From assembly GCA_029239755.1 (NCBI GenBank), contig JARBUI010000003.1:186001-250000 (forward strand): DNA of 64,000 nt. Direction: 5' to 3'. Shown here piece by piece: positions 28,879-37,880 of this stretch. The stretch's first letter is position 1. The number at the start of each line of letters is the position of its first letter. The stretch is from Clostridia bacterium (GTDB lineage Bacteria; Bacillota; Clostridia; Lachnospirales; Cellulosilyticaceae). The notes beneath the pieces were generated by a model. It saw only the letters and a program-made list of their open reading frames with translations. It had not been told where the DNA came from and ran no database searches. Made by a program: the position numbers and the translations under genes.

Positions 28879-30381
28879 CTAAATAAGTGCATGTTTAATA
28901 TCTAAAAGAGTCGCAGCTTTTTCAAATAATGCTGCATTATGTCCAACACTCATAGCACAATGATGAGTAGGTGCCTGTGCAAACCATTTGTCCATATACG
29001 CATCAGGATGAAGTGGAAATTTAACATGTGTCTGCGTATTACCGATCATAAGAATGGGGGCTTTTACTGCATCTCCTTCACTGATGTTAAATTTCACCTT
29101 GCCCTCCTGCGTTTGTGTCACCCCAAGGGTTGTTACTGGCCCTGAAATAACATTAGCTTCTACTGATACCCCTGTTCCTCTTTTACCATGGAACACACCC
29201 ATACCTCTTAATACTGGCTTGCCATCTGAAATTTTAATATGGAAAGGTCCATCATGTCCAAGGATCATTGTTCCTTCAATGTAATCTGCAGCAACTATTT
29301 CAGTAAAACTTCCGCCTGTATCAAGCGTATCACATATTTTCATAGCTATTGCAGTTTTAAGATCGCCTTCCCCTGCACATGGAATACCCGCTGCTGTTAA
29401 AAGTGAATGCCCAACGATAAACCCACCTTGTACTTGTTCGTAATGATTATCCTCACTACCATGATAATAGTACGCAATAGAATCTAAATCATACTCTTTA
29501 ACCATTCTTTCCTGTGCTGCCGCTACCTTACAGGCCCATTCAAGCTGCTCTTTCGTAGGTTTTTTTGCAATAGGATCTGACGGTGAATCACCTGAAATAG
29601 TAAAAAATTCTTCTACTTGCTTAAGCTTTGCCTGTACTTCTTCATCTGTAACCTTATTAAGATTTCTGTCCAGATCACACATTTCTAGAATTTCAACGTG
29701 AATTCCCAATTGAGCCTGAAGCATTGTAAAATCGCTGTACATATCTAACATACCACTGTAATTGTTCCCTAAGAAACCAAATCTTGCGTGCTGAAGTGTG
29801 CGTTTTACTGTAGCTGCCATTGCCCATTCACTAATTTCTTTCCACGCTTTAATTGCCTCTGGCCTGTTATATGTTACTTCATCGGTTACTGAAATAGCCG
29901 GTGTTTCTTTGAGGCCTAAAAGGCCGTTAATAATTTTACATTTGATTCCTGCTCTGTTAAAGGCATTTGCAATTTCTGGTACTGGGCAAGCTCCGCAATG
30001 GGCCAACCACTCCCCGGTAGATGTCCTCTCATAGTTCATTTGCGGTGTTGGCTGAAGATTTAACAAAATAACAGGTGCTTTGCATATTTGGTGCAGCGGC
30101 AATACTGTTGAACTTGTGTAATAGGTTGCTGAATGACTAAAAATAATATCTACATTTTTTTCATTAAACCATTCTCCTGCTGTCCTTCCTGCCACTTCAT
30201 CATCGACAAGTCCATAATTATAAACAACGCCGAATTTTGAAAGGTTCTCTTCTATAAATTTACCATATTCAATAAGCCGTTCCTTCATTCCTTCAAATTG
30301 GCTCCAATATGCTTTAAGTCCACCACTGTAAAGTCCGATTCTTGCTTTTTTAATTGGTTTTAAACGTTGTATCTCACTCAT
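28879..30381 (-). CDS. L-arabinose/L-fucose isomerase superfamily protein
   Basis: A 500-residue protein with the length and domain order of L-arabinose isomerase: an N-terminal Rossmann-like half (ARIGLYSGGLKAYWSQF), a middle region, and a C-terminal half with the conserved acidic metal-site motif AGEGDLKTAIAMKI and a His pair in APTHHCAMSVGHN. The motifs are not exactly those of AraA, so the substrate is open: a deoxy-sugar or pentose aldose-ketose conversion is likely. It is divergent from the AraC regulator at 30635 and lies next to rhaA, so it may act on a sugar released together with rhamnose. Confidence 0.82.
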   Translation of the reverse strand: MSEIQRLKPIKKARIGLYSGGLKAYWSQFEGMKERLIEYGKFIEENLSKFGVVYNYGLVDDEVAGRTAGEWFNEKNVDIIFSHSATYYTSSTVLPLHQICKAPVILLNLQPTPQMNYERTSTGEWLAHCGACPVPEIANAFNRAGIKCKIINGLLGLKETPAISVTDEVTYNRPEAIKAWKEISEWAMAATVKRTLQHARFGFLGNNYSGMLDMYSDFTMLQAQLGIHVEILEMCDLDRNLNKVTDEEVQAKLKQVEEFFTISGDSPSDPIAKKPTKEQLEWACKVAAAQERMVKEYDLDSIAYYYHGSEDNHYEQVQGGFIVGHSLLTAAGIPCAGEGDLKTAIAMKICDTLDTGGSFTEIVAADYIEGTMILGHDGPFHIKISDGKPVLRGMGVFHGKRGTGVSVEANVISGPVTTLGVTQTQEGKVKFNISEGDAVKAPILMIGNTQTHVKFPLHPDAYMDKWFAQAPTHHCAMSVGHNAALFEKAATLLDIKHALI

Positions 30382-30634
30382 TCTGATACCCTCCTATAGT
30401 TATATAATATAAAAATGTTGTTGCTTTGAAAACAATTATACTAAGTAGCGTCTCAAGATAAAATATAAAAATACTTTAACTACACTTTTAATGATTATGT
30501 TGTGTTTTCACTGATTTTGTAATATATTTAAGTTATAACTACCTTTAGTATAGTTGTTTGCTCCTTTAAATTCAACAGCTTATATTGTTCAAAAATAACA
30601 TTATATTGTTATTTTCTTAGCACTGGAGGAAATC

Positions 30635-31495
30635 ATGTTCGAGTATCAATTAGATATTTCAAAAGACTCAAAGTGGGTTACTATTACCCCCCATTCAGCA
30701 TCCTACAAACTTCCTTTTTATATGACTGAAATTGGGGTTTTTTATGCTGGCAAAGACTATTTTACCCAGAGAGATGAAAAACGTACTTACCTGCTGATTT
30801 ATACTTTTTCTGGGGAAGGTTACTTAAATTATGATAATACCGACTATGTATTAAAGAAGGGCTCTATCCTTATGATTGATTGTAATAAGTATCATTATTA
30901 TAAATCTCATTCTGAGGAAACATGGGGTTTTAGGTGGATACACTTTGGAGGCATGTGTGCTGACACTTATATGAATCTTATTATGGATAACCAAAACCAT
31001 AGTATTCTTATGAGTGACCCTCTAGAATTCGAAGATTACCACAATAATCTTATGAACATATCAAGTGTAAGTGATACCTATTCAAGCGTATGTACCTCAA
31101 CTTATATCTCTCATATTTTAATGGAGATGCTTTCCAGTAAATTTAACGAGAAAAACAATAAAAATTATCAGCAGCATAAGGAAGACATTGATAAGGTTAT
31201 ACACTATATTACAAAAAACTATATGAATGAAATACGTGTTGATGACTTTGCAGACATTATTCACCTTTCTAAGTATCATTTTCTTAAAGTTTTTAAGCAA
31301 TATATCGGTACATCCCCTTATGAGTACCTCATTAATTACCGTATTAATGAAGCAAAGATCCTGCTTAAAACGACTCATCATTCTATAAGTTATATTGCAT
31401 CAGCCGTAGGTTTTTTAAACGAAAGCAATTTCATTAAGCAATTTAAACGCATAACACATCTAACTCCCTTAAACTATAGAAGAATTTGGCGTTAA
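30635..31495 (+). CDS. AraC-family transcriptional regulator with cupin sensor domain
   Basis: A 286-residue regulator: an N-terminal cupin-like AraC ligand domain (about 20-150; LLIYTFSGEGYLNYDN and ILMIDCNKYHYYKS) and a C-terminal double helix-turn-helix (about 185-285; IHLSKYHFLKVFKQYIGTSP and VGFLNESNFIKQFKR). AGGAGG precedes the start. It is divergent from the isomerase-family gene with a 253-bp AT-rich spacer and is presumably its sugar-responsive activator. It ends at a strong hairpin. Confidence 0.92.
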   Translation: MFEYQLDISKDSKWVTITPHSASYKLPFYMTEIGVFYAGKDYFTQRDEKRTYLLIYTFSGEGYLNYDNTDYVLKKGSILMIDCNKYHYYKSHSEETWGFRWIHFGGMCADTYMNLIMDNQNHSILMSDPLEFEDYHNNLMNISSVSDTYSSVCTSTYISHILMEMLSSKFNEKNNKNYQQHKEDIDKVIHYITKNYMNEIRVDDFADIIHLSKYHFLKVFKQYIGTSPYEYLINYRINEAKILLKTTHHSISYIASAVGFLNESNFIKQFKRITHLTPLNYRRIWR

Positions 31496-31524
31496 GGCTT
31501 GTCCTTAATCCTAGTCTTCTTAAC

Positions 31525-31564
31525 AATAAGATAGGAGAGCAGCAAGCTGCTCTCCTATCTTATT
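31525..31564. terminator. Bidirectional terminator, perfect 19-bp stem
   Basis: Bases 31525-31543 pair perfectly with 31546-31564. It lies between the convergent AraC and fasciclin genes and serves both. Confidence 0.88.
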
Positions 31565-31592
31565 GTATTTTTACTTGGAATATCTAATCTGC

Positions 31593-32144
31593 TTAAGGCA
31601 TCATTACAGTATCGATCACATGAATGATTCCGTTCTTTGCCATAATATCCGTTATTATAACTTTGGCTCCATCAATATATACTGAGCCATCCCTAACTTC
31701 TATTTTAGCTTTATCACCATTTACCATACTTACTTCCTTGCCATCTAATTTGGCTGCATCTTCTGCAGTAACCTTACCTGCTAATACATGGTAGGTGAGA
31801 ATGTTTACAAGCGTATCCTTGTTTTCTGGTTTTAGCAAGTCATCAACTGTACCTGGTGAGAGCTTGTCAAATGCATCATCTGTAGGTGCGAATACTGTAA
31901 AAGGGCCATTGCCTTTTAGGGTGTCAACTAGCCCTGCAGCCTTTAAAGCAGCTACCAATGTCTCAAATCTGTCATCCCCTGCCGCAATATCAACGATGTC
32001 CTTATTCATCGTTGCATCTTGTCTCTTTAGTGACCTCATGCAATGGGAGTTATCAGAACAACTTAGATGATTTGCAAATAAAGGTACCTGAATAATGGAT
32101 GCCATTAACACCAAGGTTATAGCAATACTGATTTTCTTGTGCAT
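31593..32144 (-). CDS. Secreted fasciclin (FAS1) domain protein
   Basis: A 183-residue exported protein: a signal peptide to about residue 25 (VPLFANHLS), then a single FAS1 domain with the two conserved blocks, H1 (GPFTVFAPTDDAFDKL) and H2 (AKNGIIHVIDTVMMP). Such proteins mediate adhesion or bind matrix polymers. There is no membrane anchor or sorting signal at the C terminus, so it is probably released. It is not obviously connected to the sugar pathways and has its own transcription unit. Confidence 0.92.
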   Translation of the reverse strand: MHKKISIAITLVLMASIIQVPLFANHLSCSDNSHCMRSLKRQDATMNKDIVDIAAGDDRFETLVAALKAAGLVDTLKGNGPFTVFAPTDDAFDKLSPGTVDDLLKPENKDTLVNILTYHVLAGKVTAEDAAKLDGKEVSMVNGDKAKIEVRDGSVYIDGAKVIITDIMAKNGIIHVIDTVMMP

Positions 32145-32281
32145 AGTAAAACTCCTTTGCTTTTTATCAATTGAGTATTTTTTTGTTCAGTTTCAGTATA
32201 ACCATTAACGTAATAATTATGTTCAATAGTGCTTTTTGAATATTTTTCCACCTTATTTACTTCTGAGAGCTTCTGACTATC

Positions 32282-33166
32282 TTACAGCTTCATTTCATGC
32301 AGTAATTCTATAAATGTCTTTAATGATGCAGAAATCCATTTATTCTTATGATAAAGCACTTGTGTCACGAGTTCAAAATTTGGCCCCTCCCAGTTAAGTC
32401 TTATTAACCGCTTATTAAAACATTCTTCTTCAACAGCAATCTTGGGTAAAAGTGTTATCCCTAGCCCGCTCACAGCAAGCTGCTTAATGAGCTGCACATT
32501 ACCAGATTCAATAATAGAACGGGGTTTAATTTGATATTTATTCAGCATATTCTCAAAGAGTGCCCTATAACTGCATCCAGTCTCAGTTAAAATAAAAGAT
32601 TCACATGTTAAATCTTCAGGAAGAATTCTTTCTTTTTGAGCAATTGGATGCTCTGGTGAGGACAAAAGCACAATCTCCTCTGCAATTTCTACCTCTGTAA
32701 TAAGATCATCTTCGCTTATTTTTTTCTCAAGAAAAAATGCAATATCAATCGTATTTTCCTTGAGAAAGCGAATAAAATCAGAACTGCTGCCAAATCTTAA
32801 GGCTATTTCAACATCTGGATACCTTAAATGATATTCTTTTAATATTTTTGGAAGACGCATGATACATAATGATTCAACCACCCCAATAGACAGAGTTCCT
32901 TTTGGAACACCTGAGTTATTTATACTGCTTTTAGCATCATTTGAAAGTTTTAGTATTTGCTGTGCAAATGGCAGCAGTTTCTTCCCATCTGGGGTTAAAG
33001 TAATATGATGTCCTAAACGTTCAAATAACCTTACTCCAAGTTCTCTTTCCAATAACTTAATCTGTGTCGTTACTGTAGATTGAGCATAATTTAAGCTTTG
33101 TGCTGCTAGTGTAAAACTTTGCAGCTTTGCAATAGTTAAAAATGTTTTTAGCTGCTTGTTATCCAA
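32282..33166 (-). CDS. LysR-family transcriptional regulator
   Basis: A 294-residue regulator beginning with the typical LysR helix-turn-helix (DNKQLKTFLTIAKLQSFTLA, then SLNYAQSTVTTQIKLLERE) and a LysR substrate-binding domain (about 90-290). I choose the TTG at 33166, which gives the standard family N terminus; an in-frame TTG at 33181 lacks a ribosome site. It is divergent from the iron-sulfur protein gene at 33298, and a T-N11-A-type dyad lies between them, suggesting it controls that gene and itself. Confidence 0.88.
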   Translation of the reverse strand: MDNKQLKTFLTIAKLQSFTLAAQSLNYAQSTVTTQIKLLERELGVRLFERLGHHITLTPDGKKLLPFAQQILKLSNDAKSSINNSGVPKGTLSIGVVESLCIMRLPKILKEYHLRYPDVEIALRFGSSSDFIRFLKENTIDIAFFLEKKISEDDLITEVEIAEEIVLLSSPEHPIAQKERILPEDLTCESFILTETGCSYRALFENMLNKYQIKPRSIIESGNVQLIKQLAVSGLGITLLPKIAVEEECFNKRLIRLNWEGPNFELVTQVLYHKNKWISASLKTFIELLHEMKL

Positions 33167-33192
33167 TTTTCTCACACCCAACTATCAAATTT

Positions 33193-33211
33193 ATTGAACA
33201 TTTTTTTCAAT
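33193..33211. promoter_or_regulatory. Candidate LysR box
   Basis: ATTGAA (33193-33198) and TTCAAT (33206-33211) form a dyad with the T-N11-A pattern in the divergent spacer between the LysR gene and the gene it probably controls. Confidence 0.5.
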
Positions 33212-33297
33212 ATTATCAATTTTACTGTTATTTAATACTATGATAACATATGACTATACAATAATAAACGTTAAAAACGTTAAGAGGGGTTGGCAGT

Positions 33298-33963
33298 ATG
33301 GAAAATAGGATTAAAAAAATACTCACACAATTAGGCTCAGATCTTTGCGGCATAGCAAATATTGAAAGATTTAAAGATGCACCGAAAGGTTCTCACCCGA
33401 CTGATATATATAAACATTGTAAATCAGTTATAGTCTTTGCAAAATGCATGCCAAAGGGGCTCGCCTATGTCAGTCCTAGACTAACTTATGTGAAAGCAAC
33501 CGATATGAATGTTGATGAGCTTGATCACATAAGTTATTTGGCCGCAGTGGAAATTGAAAAGCTAGGAGGGGTCGCAGTTCCCATTCCGTCGGATTCCCCT
33601 TATGAGTATAATCCTCTAAATATGGAAGGCAGAGGACTCCTTTCCATGCGTCATGCAGCATTGCTGGCTGGAATAGGCAGCATGGGTAAGAATTCTCTTA
33701 TTATAAATAGGAAGTACGGCAATATGATTAATATTGGTGCAGTATTAACCAATTTAGATTTGGTCTCAGATCCTTTAGCCGAAAAAATATGTATAGAAGG
33801 CTGTCATCTATGTATTGACAGCTGTCCTCAAAAGGCACTTAATGAGCAGTCAGTCACTCAAAAATTATGCAGAGAATACACTTACAGTAAAAATGACAAA
33901 GACTTCTTAGTATGTCATTGCAATACATGCAGGATTATCTGCCCAAAAGCACTGGGAGAATAA
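33298..33963 (+). CDS. 4Fe-4S double-cluster protein, QueG-like but short
   Basis: A 221-residue protein with an N-terminal region resembling epoxyqueuosine reductase relatives (LGSDLCGIANIERFKDAP, GRGLLSMRHAALLAGIGSMG) and two C-terminal cysteine clusters, CIEGCHLCIDSCP and CHCNTCRIICP. True QueG proteins are about 380 residues and bind B12, so this short form is probably a different redox enzyme; several such proteins are annotated only as epoxyqueuosine reductase-like. Divergent from the LysR gene, with GAGGGG before the start. Function unknown. Confidence 0.8.
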   Translation: MENRIKKILTQLGSDLCGIANIERFKDAPKGSHPTDIYKHCKSVIVFAKCMPKGLAYVSPRLTYVKATDMNVDELDHISYLAAVEIEKLGGVAVPIPSDSPYEYNPLNMEGRGLLSMRHAALLAGIGSMGKNSLIINRKYGNMINIGAVLTNLDLVSDPLAEKICIEGCHLCIDSCPQKALNEQSVTQKLCREYTYSKNDKDFLVCHCNTCRIICPKALGE

Positions 33964-33983
33964 GTACTTTGTGATGAGACAGT

Positions 33984-34025
33984 AAAATCCCTTTAAAAGA
34001 TTGATTAATCTTTTAAAGGGATTTT
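33984..34025. terminator. Bidirectional terminator, 19-bp stem
   Basis: Bases 33984-34002 pair with 34007-34025 around a 4-nt loop, with a T-run on the plus strand, between the iron-sulfur protein gene and the convergent LacI gene. Confidence 0.88.
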
Positions 34026-34035
34026 TTCATATTGA

Positions 34036-35073
34036 TTAAACTGTAGTCGGAAACATTTCATCCGGTTTTGATGGGTCAGTTGATCCTCTTATAATAAGTT
34101 CTCCATCTACAATAATCTGCTTTTCTTCAATTGCTGGATTCTTTATTTTATCAGTTAATAGACTTACTACTTGCTCTGCTATGATGTCTAGCGGCTGTCT
34201 ATAGGTTGTCAGATTAGGGACAATAATCCTGCTTAGGTAAATATCATCAAAACCCGCTACAGCCATATCTTTAGGAACCTGGTATCCTCTTTCTCTTAGA
34301 TAACCAATTGCCCCAATAGCCATAATGTCATTGGCAGCAATAATAGCAGTAGGCCTAGATTTACAATCTTCCATAAAATACTTACACGCCTCATACCCCG
34401 CACCTATTTCATAGTCAGCATGATAAATAAGTTTAGTTTCTACAGCTATCTGGTGGTCTTTAAGACATTTTTCATAACCATTTCGTCTTTCATTAGCTAC
34501 TTTATAACCTGAGCTTCCATCTATATAGCCAATACATTTATGTCCCAATAAAATAAGGTGGTTAGTAATCTCCCACATACCCGTATATCCATCTATAACA
34601 ACCGAGCTGATTGCTTCATCAAAATCAAAATTATCCATAAAGATGATAGGAAGCTGCTTTGATAAATGAAGTATATTTTTAATGCTGCTCTTATTGCCGC
34701 CATAAGTAAACAGTATAATCCCATCTACATTTCTTCGCATAAGATCCATTACAGATTCATGTTCAGAATCATTTTGTTCATTCATACCAACTAATATGAG
34801 TCTATAGCCCATCTTCTTCGCTTCGTCTTCTATAAACTTATAAAGTTTGATATGATAGGGATTTTCATAGCTGGGAACCACTATAGCAATAACCTTTGAC
34901 TGCTGCTTTCTCATTCCTCTGGCTATCATACTTGGCTGATAGGCCAATTCTTTCATAACTCTTTGTATTTTTTGCCTTGTTTCTTCATTTACAGGAGCGG
35001 TGTCATTTAAAACTCTAGATACTGTAGCAACAGAAACACCTGCTGCAAGCGCCACGTCTTTTATAGTCGCCAC
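34036..35073 (-). CDS. LacI-family regulator of the rhamnose genes
   Basis: A 345-residue regulator with the LacI helix-turn-helix TIKDVALAAGVSVATVSRVL and a full effector domain (about 60-330). GTG start behind AAAGGAGG. It lies downstream of the rhamnose mutarotase gene in the same direction and next to the RhaSPQT-type importer, so rhamnose or rhamnulose is the likely effector. A near-identical box before rhaA and before the mutarotase gene is a possible target. Its own upstream region carries a separate ATACTA...TAGTAT dyad. Confidence 0.88.
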   Translation of the reverse strand: MATIKDVALAAGVSVATVSRVLNDTAPVNEETRQKIQRVMKELAYQPSMIARGMRKQQSKVIAIVVPSYENPYHIKLYKFIEDEAKKMGYRLILVGMNEQNDSEHESVMDLMRRNVDGIILFTYGGNKSSIKNILHLSKQLPIIFMDNFDFDEAISSVVIDGYTGMWEITNHLILLGHKCIGYIDGSSGYKVANERRNGYEKCLKDHQIAVETKLIYHADYEIGAGYEACKYFMEDCKSRPTAIIAANDIMAIGAIGYLRERGYQVPKDMAVAGFDDIYLSRIIVPNLTTYRQPLDIIAEQVVSLLTDKIKNPAIEEKQIIVDGELIIRGSTDPSKPDEMFPTTV

Positions 35074-35096
35074 AAACGCTGCCTCCTTTCATCACT

Positions 35097-35119
35097 ATAC
35101 TAAGCATTTGCTATAGTAT
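35097..35119. promoter_or_regulatory. Dyad upstream of the rhamnose LacI gene
   Basis: ATACTA (35097-35102) and TAGTAT (35114-35119) are inverted, with further matching inside; it lies 24 bp upstream of the LacI start and could be an autoregulatory site or part of a promoter. Confidence 0.35.
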
Positions 35120-35169
35120 AATATATTATTTATAACTTAATAAGTCAAGTTAAGCATTTTCTAAATTCC

Positions 35170-35496
35170 CTATTTTAAGTAAAATACTTCTCTCATAGGT
35201 TCTATAGGACTTGGCTCTGAAAAATCAAATGATCCTTCTACCATTTTTGAAGTAATGGCATTCCATCTATTGCAAGGCTCACTTTTATCGATATAAGCAA
35301 ATGCAGCCTCCACATCATCACATTCAAAAACATAAAAAAACTGGTTGCCATTTTGGAAGATTGAATAATTTTTGATTCCAGCTTTTGAATGTTCATCAAG
35401 AATCTCCTGCCATGGTTCTAAATGCATTTTTACATATTCTTCTAAACACTCTTCTTTAACCTTCCATGTCCATGCGAATTTATTACTTTTTTCCAT
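35170..35496 (-). CDS. rhaM: L-rhamnose mutarotase
   Basis: A 108-residue cytoplasmic protein of the RhaM family (about 104 residues), which speeds interconversion of rhamnose anomers before isomerisation. Family features are Tyr21 and His25 in EYVKMHLEPWQEI, matching the catalytic Tyr and His of E. coli RhaM, the paired Trp in NRWNAI, and the conserved ending EVFYL. It follows the importer operon after a terminator and has a candidate operator 49 bp upstream. Confidence 0.93.
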   Translation of the reverse strand: MEKSNKFAWTWKVKEECLEEYVKMHLEPWQEILDEHSKAGIKNYSIFQNGNQFFYVFECDDVEAAFAYIDKSEPCNRWNAITSKMVEGSFDFSEPSPIEPMREVFYLK

Positions 35497-35544
35497 TCTA
35501 AATTCCTCCTTATTAATCAGTATATATTTCGAACCGTTTTGTTT

Positions 35545-35565
35545 ATGAAAATGTTTTCATATCTT
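35545..35565. promoter_or_regulatory. Rhamnose-regulon box upstream of rhaM
   Basis: ATGAAAATGTTTTCAT (35545-35560) is a near-perfect palindrome followed by ATCTT; the same 21 bases occur with one change at 28709 before rhaA. Confidence 0.6.
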
Positions 35566-35618
35566 ATTATATAGTAGCAGTTTGTATACTGCTTTTCAAG
35601 ATATCAAGGAATAAAAAT

Positions 35619-35643
35619 AAGCCCGCCTTTTGGAGGCAGGCTT
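35619..35643 (-). terminator. Terminator after rhaS
   Basis: AAGCC/GCCT pairs with AGGC/GGCTT (35619-35628 and 35634-35643) with one mismatch, and the minus-strand exit is T-rich. It closes the rhamnose importer operon. Confidence 0.8.
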
Positions 35644-35670
35644 ACTCTTTAATTATTAAGAAGTATATTT

Positions 35671-36768
35671 TTAGTATACACTCTTCCATTCTTCAATGTT
35701 TGCTGGCTCAAATTTGAATGGGTCACCAAGCATGATTTCTGTACCGTCGCCAGCTGTGATAACTGTCTTTTCTCCAAGTCTTCCAGCTGTAAATTTATCG
35801 CCTTCTTTACCTGTGATTGTTCCATCTGCAAGTGCCATAGCTGAATATGCACCTAAGTATCCTACATCAATTGGGTTCCATAAGTACATCCATGGGCAAA
35901 CGCCGTTTGTGATGTATTCTGCCATTTCACTTGGAAGACCAAGACCTGTTAATTTAACTTTACCTGATAAACCTTTATCTGTTAAAACTTTACCTGCTGC
36001 TGCCATACCTACTGTTGTTGGTGAAATAATACCTTTAAGATCTGGATATGCTTTAAGCAACGCTTCTGTTTCTGAAGTACTCTTATCACGAAGGTCATCG
36101 CCATAAGCTACTTTTACAAGTTCAATATCTTTGTATTTTGGATCTTCAAGTTCTTTTTTCATCCATTCAATCCATAAGTTTTGGTTTGCTGCTTGAGATG
36201 TCGCACTAAGTACTGCGATTTGACCTTTTCCACCAATCATTTCAGCCATAGCTTGAACTTGAACACGGCCAATACGTTCTGGATCTGCTTGGTTAACGTG
36301 TACCATACGGCTTGCTGCATTTACACTTGAATCAAGTGATAGTACTTTAATACCTGCTTTCATAGCTTTTGTAAGTACTGGCTGAAGAGCATCTGGGTCA
36401 TTACCTGCAAGTGCAATAACAGTTACTTTTTGAGCTATTGCTTCTTCAATCATTTGGATTTGCGCTTCTGCTGTTGGCTCTGCTGGTGCTTTTAAGATAA
36501 CTTCGCCTGCTCCAGCTTCTTCAATAGCTGCTTTAAATCCTTCTGCTTCTTTTTCATTGTATGGGTTTCCTGTGCTTTTAACAATAAGTACAAATTTCTT
36601 TGCATCTCCGCTAGCTGTATCTGCTGGCGCTTTATCATCTGCAGGTGCTTCTGTTTTTGTGTCTGTAGCAGCTGGTTGTTCAGCTGGTTTGCTTCCGCAT
36701 CCAGCTAAGCTTGATGCTAATAAAACTGTGCCTATGCTAAGTGCTAATAATTTTTTAAACTTTTTCAT
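35671..36768 (-). CDS. rhaS: Rhamnose ABC transporter substrate-binding lipoprotein
   Basis: A 365-residue lipoprotein: signal peptide with lipobox SLAGC (Cys24), an acidic linker of about 25 residues, and a type I binding domain from FVLIVKSTGNPYNEKEAEGF onward. It belongs to the RhaS/AI-2-binding branch rather than the ribose branch. It is the last gene of a four-gene importer operon beside rhaM and the rhamnose regulator, which supports rhamnose as ligand; xylose or AI-2-type ligands cannot be excluded from sequence alone. Confidence 0.9.
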   Translation of the reverse strand: MKKFKKLLALSIGTVLLASSLAGCGSKPAEQPAATDTKTEAPADDKAPADTASGDAKKFVLIVKSTGNPYNEKEAEGFKAAIEEAGAGEVILKAPAEPTAEAQIQMIEEAIAQKVTVIALAGNDPDALQPVLTKAMKAGIKVLSLDSSVNAASRMVHVNQADPERIGRVQVQAMAEMIGGKGQIAVLSATSQAANQNLWIEWMKKELEDPKYKDIELVKVAYGDDLRDKSTSETEALLKAYPDLKGIISPTTVGMAAAGKVLTDKGLSGKVKLTGLGLPSEMAEYITNGVCPWMYLWNPIDVGYLGAYSAMALADGTITGKEGDKFTAGRLGEKTVITAGDGTEIMLGDPFKFEPANIEEWKSVY

Positions 36769-36878
36769 ACTTTTTACCCCCGTTTTATTTTTTATTTATT
36801 TCTTAATAAATTATTTAAAAGAGCACATATTTTTTAAAATACGCTCATTTAAAACATGAATAAAAATTTGAACTGCTG

Positions 36879-37877
36879 TTATGCTGCTACCTTCTTTTTT
36901 GTCAATTTATCTAAGTTAATATTAGGAATTGTAACCGCAATAATTAAAATAATACCTATAATAATCATAAGCGCTTGGGCTGGTACGTTAATCAGCCCTA
37001 GTCCATATCGAAGAAGTCCAATGATAAAGATTGAAATAATAGCTCCTAACATACGACCTTTACCACCTAATGTACTAATACCTCCTAGCACAACCATTGC
37101 AATAACATCCATCTCATACCCTATTGCAATATTGGGCCGTGCACTTCCTGTTCTTGAAACTAAGAACAGTGCTGTTACAGCTGCCATAACTCCCATAAGG
37201 GTAGATACAATCACTTTTATTTTATCCGTTTTGATACCGGAATAGCGGCAAGCCGTTATATTGTTCCCCATACCATAGACACTTCTGCCAAATGTAGTCT
37301 TATGAAGGAGCAGTCCGAAAAGAACAGCGAATACTATAAATGCTATAAGCATGAAAGGAATTGGTCCAACATATCCCCATCCTAGGTAAGAATACCATTC
37401 AGGAAACTTACCAGCTGCTTGATCTTCAAGAATAATATAAGCAATTCCTCTGAAGATAGTCATAGTTGATAATGTAACAATCATAGCTGGTAATTCTTTA
37501 AATCTAACAATAAGTGTTCCATTTATAAAGCCGCATACAGCGCCGACCGTAAGTGCAAGTAAAATAGCAAGCGGCATCGGTAGTCCCATATTATAGGCAA
37601 CCCCCATAATAACAGAAGATAGTGCTGTTATTGATGCGATTGATATATCAATATCTCCTAGTATAATAATAAATACCATCGGAAGTACCATAAATGCTTT
37701 ATCTAAAAAGGTCATTGAGGCATCCATAATACCACTAAAACTTAGATAATATGGAGACAAACTAGTATTCATAATATTTACAATGATAAAGACTGCAACT
37801 AACATCCATTCCCATTGGAAGAAGAACTGTTTTAAGTTAAATTGTTTTTTATTTTCAATTATTCTTTTATTTTCCAT
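36879..37877 (-). CDS. rhaQ: Rhamnose ABC transporter permease 2
   Basis: A 332-residue membrane protein of the RbsC/RhaQ family with about eight to ten helices; recognisable stretches are PMVFIIILGDIDISIASITA, FINGTLIVRFKELPAMIVTL and MVVLGGISTLGGKGRMLGA. A hydrophilic N-terminal tail of about 25 residues precedes the first helix. It begins 3 nt after the end of the other permease gene, so the two are translated together as a heterodimer. Confidence 0.9.
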   Translation of the reverse strand: MENKRIIENKKQFNLKQFFFQWEWMLVAVFIIVNIMNTSLSPYYLSFSGIMDASMTFLDKAFMVLPMVFIIILGDIDISIASITALSSVIMGVAYNMGLPMPLAILLALTVGAVCGFINGTLIVRFKELPAMIVTLSTMTIFRGIAYIILEDQAAGKFPEWYSYLGWGYVGPIPFMLIAFIVFAVLFGLLLHKTTFGRSVYGMGNNITACRYSGIKTDKIKVIVSTLMGVMAAVTALFLVSRTGSARPNIAIGYEMDVIAMVVLGGISTLGGKGRMLGAIISIFIIGLLRYGLGLINVPAQALMIIIGIILIIAVTIPNINLDKLTKKKVAA

Positions 37878-37880
37878 AGC

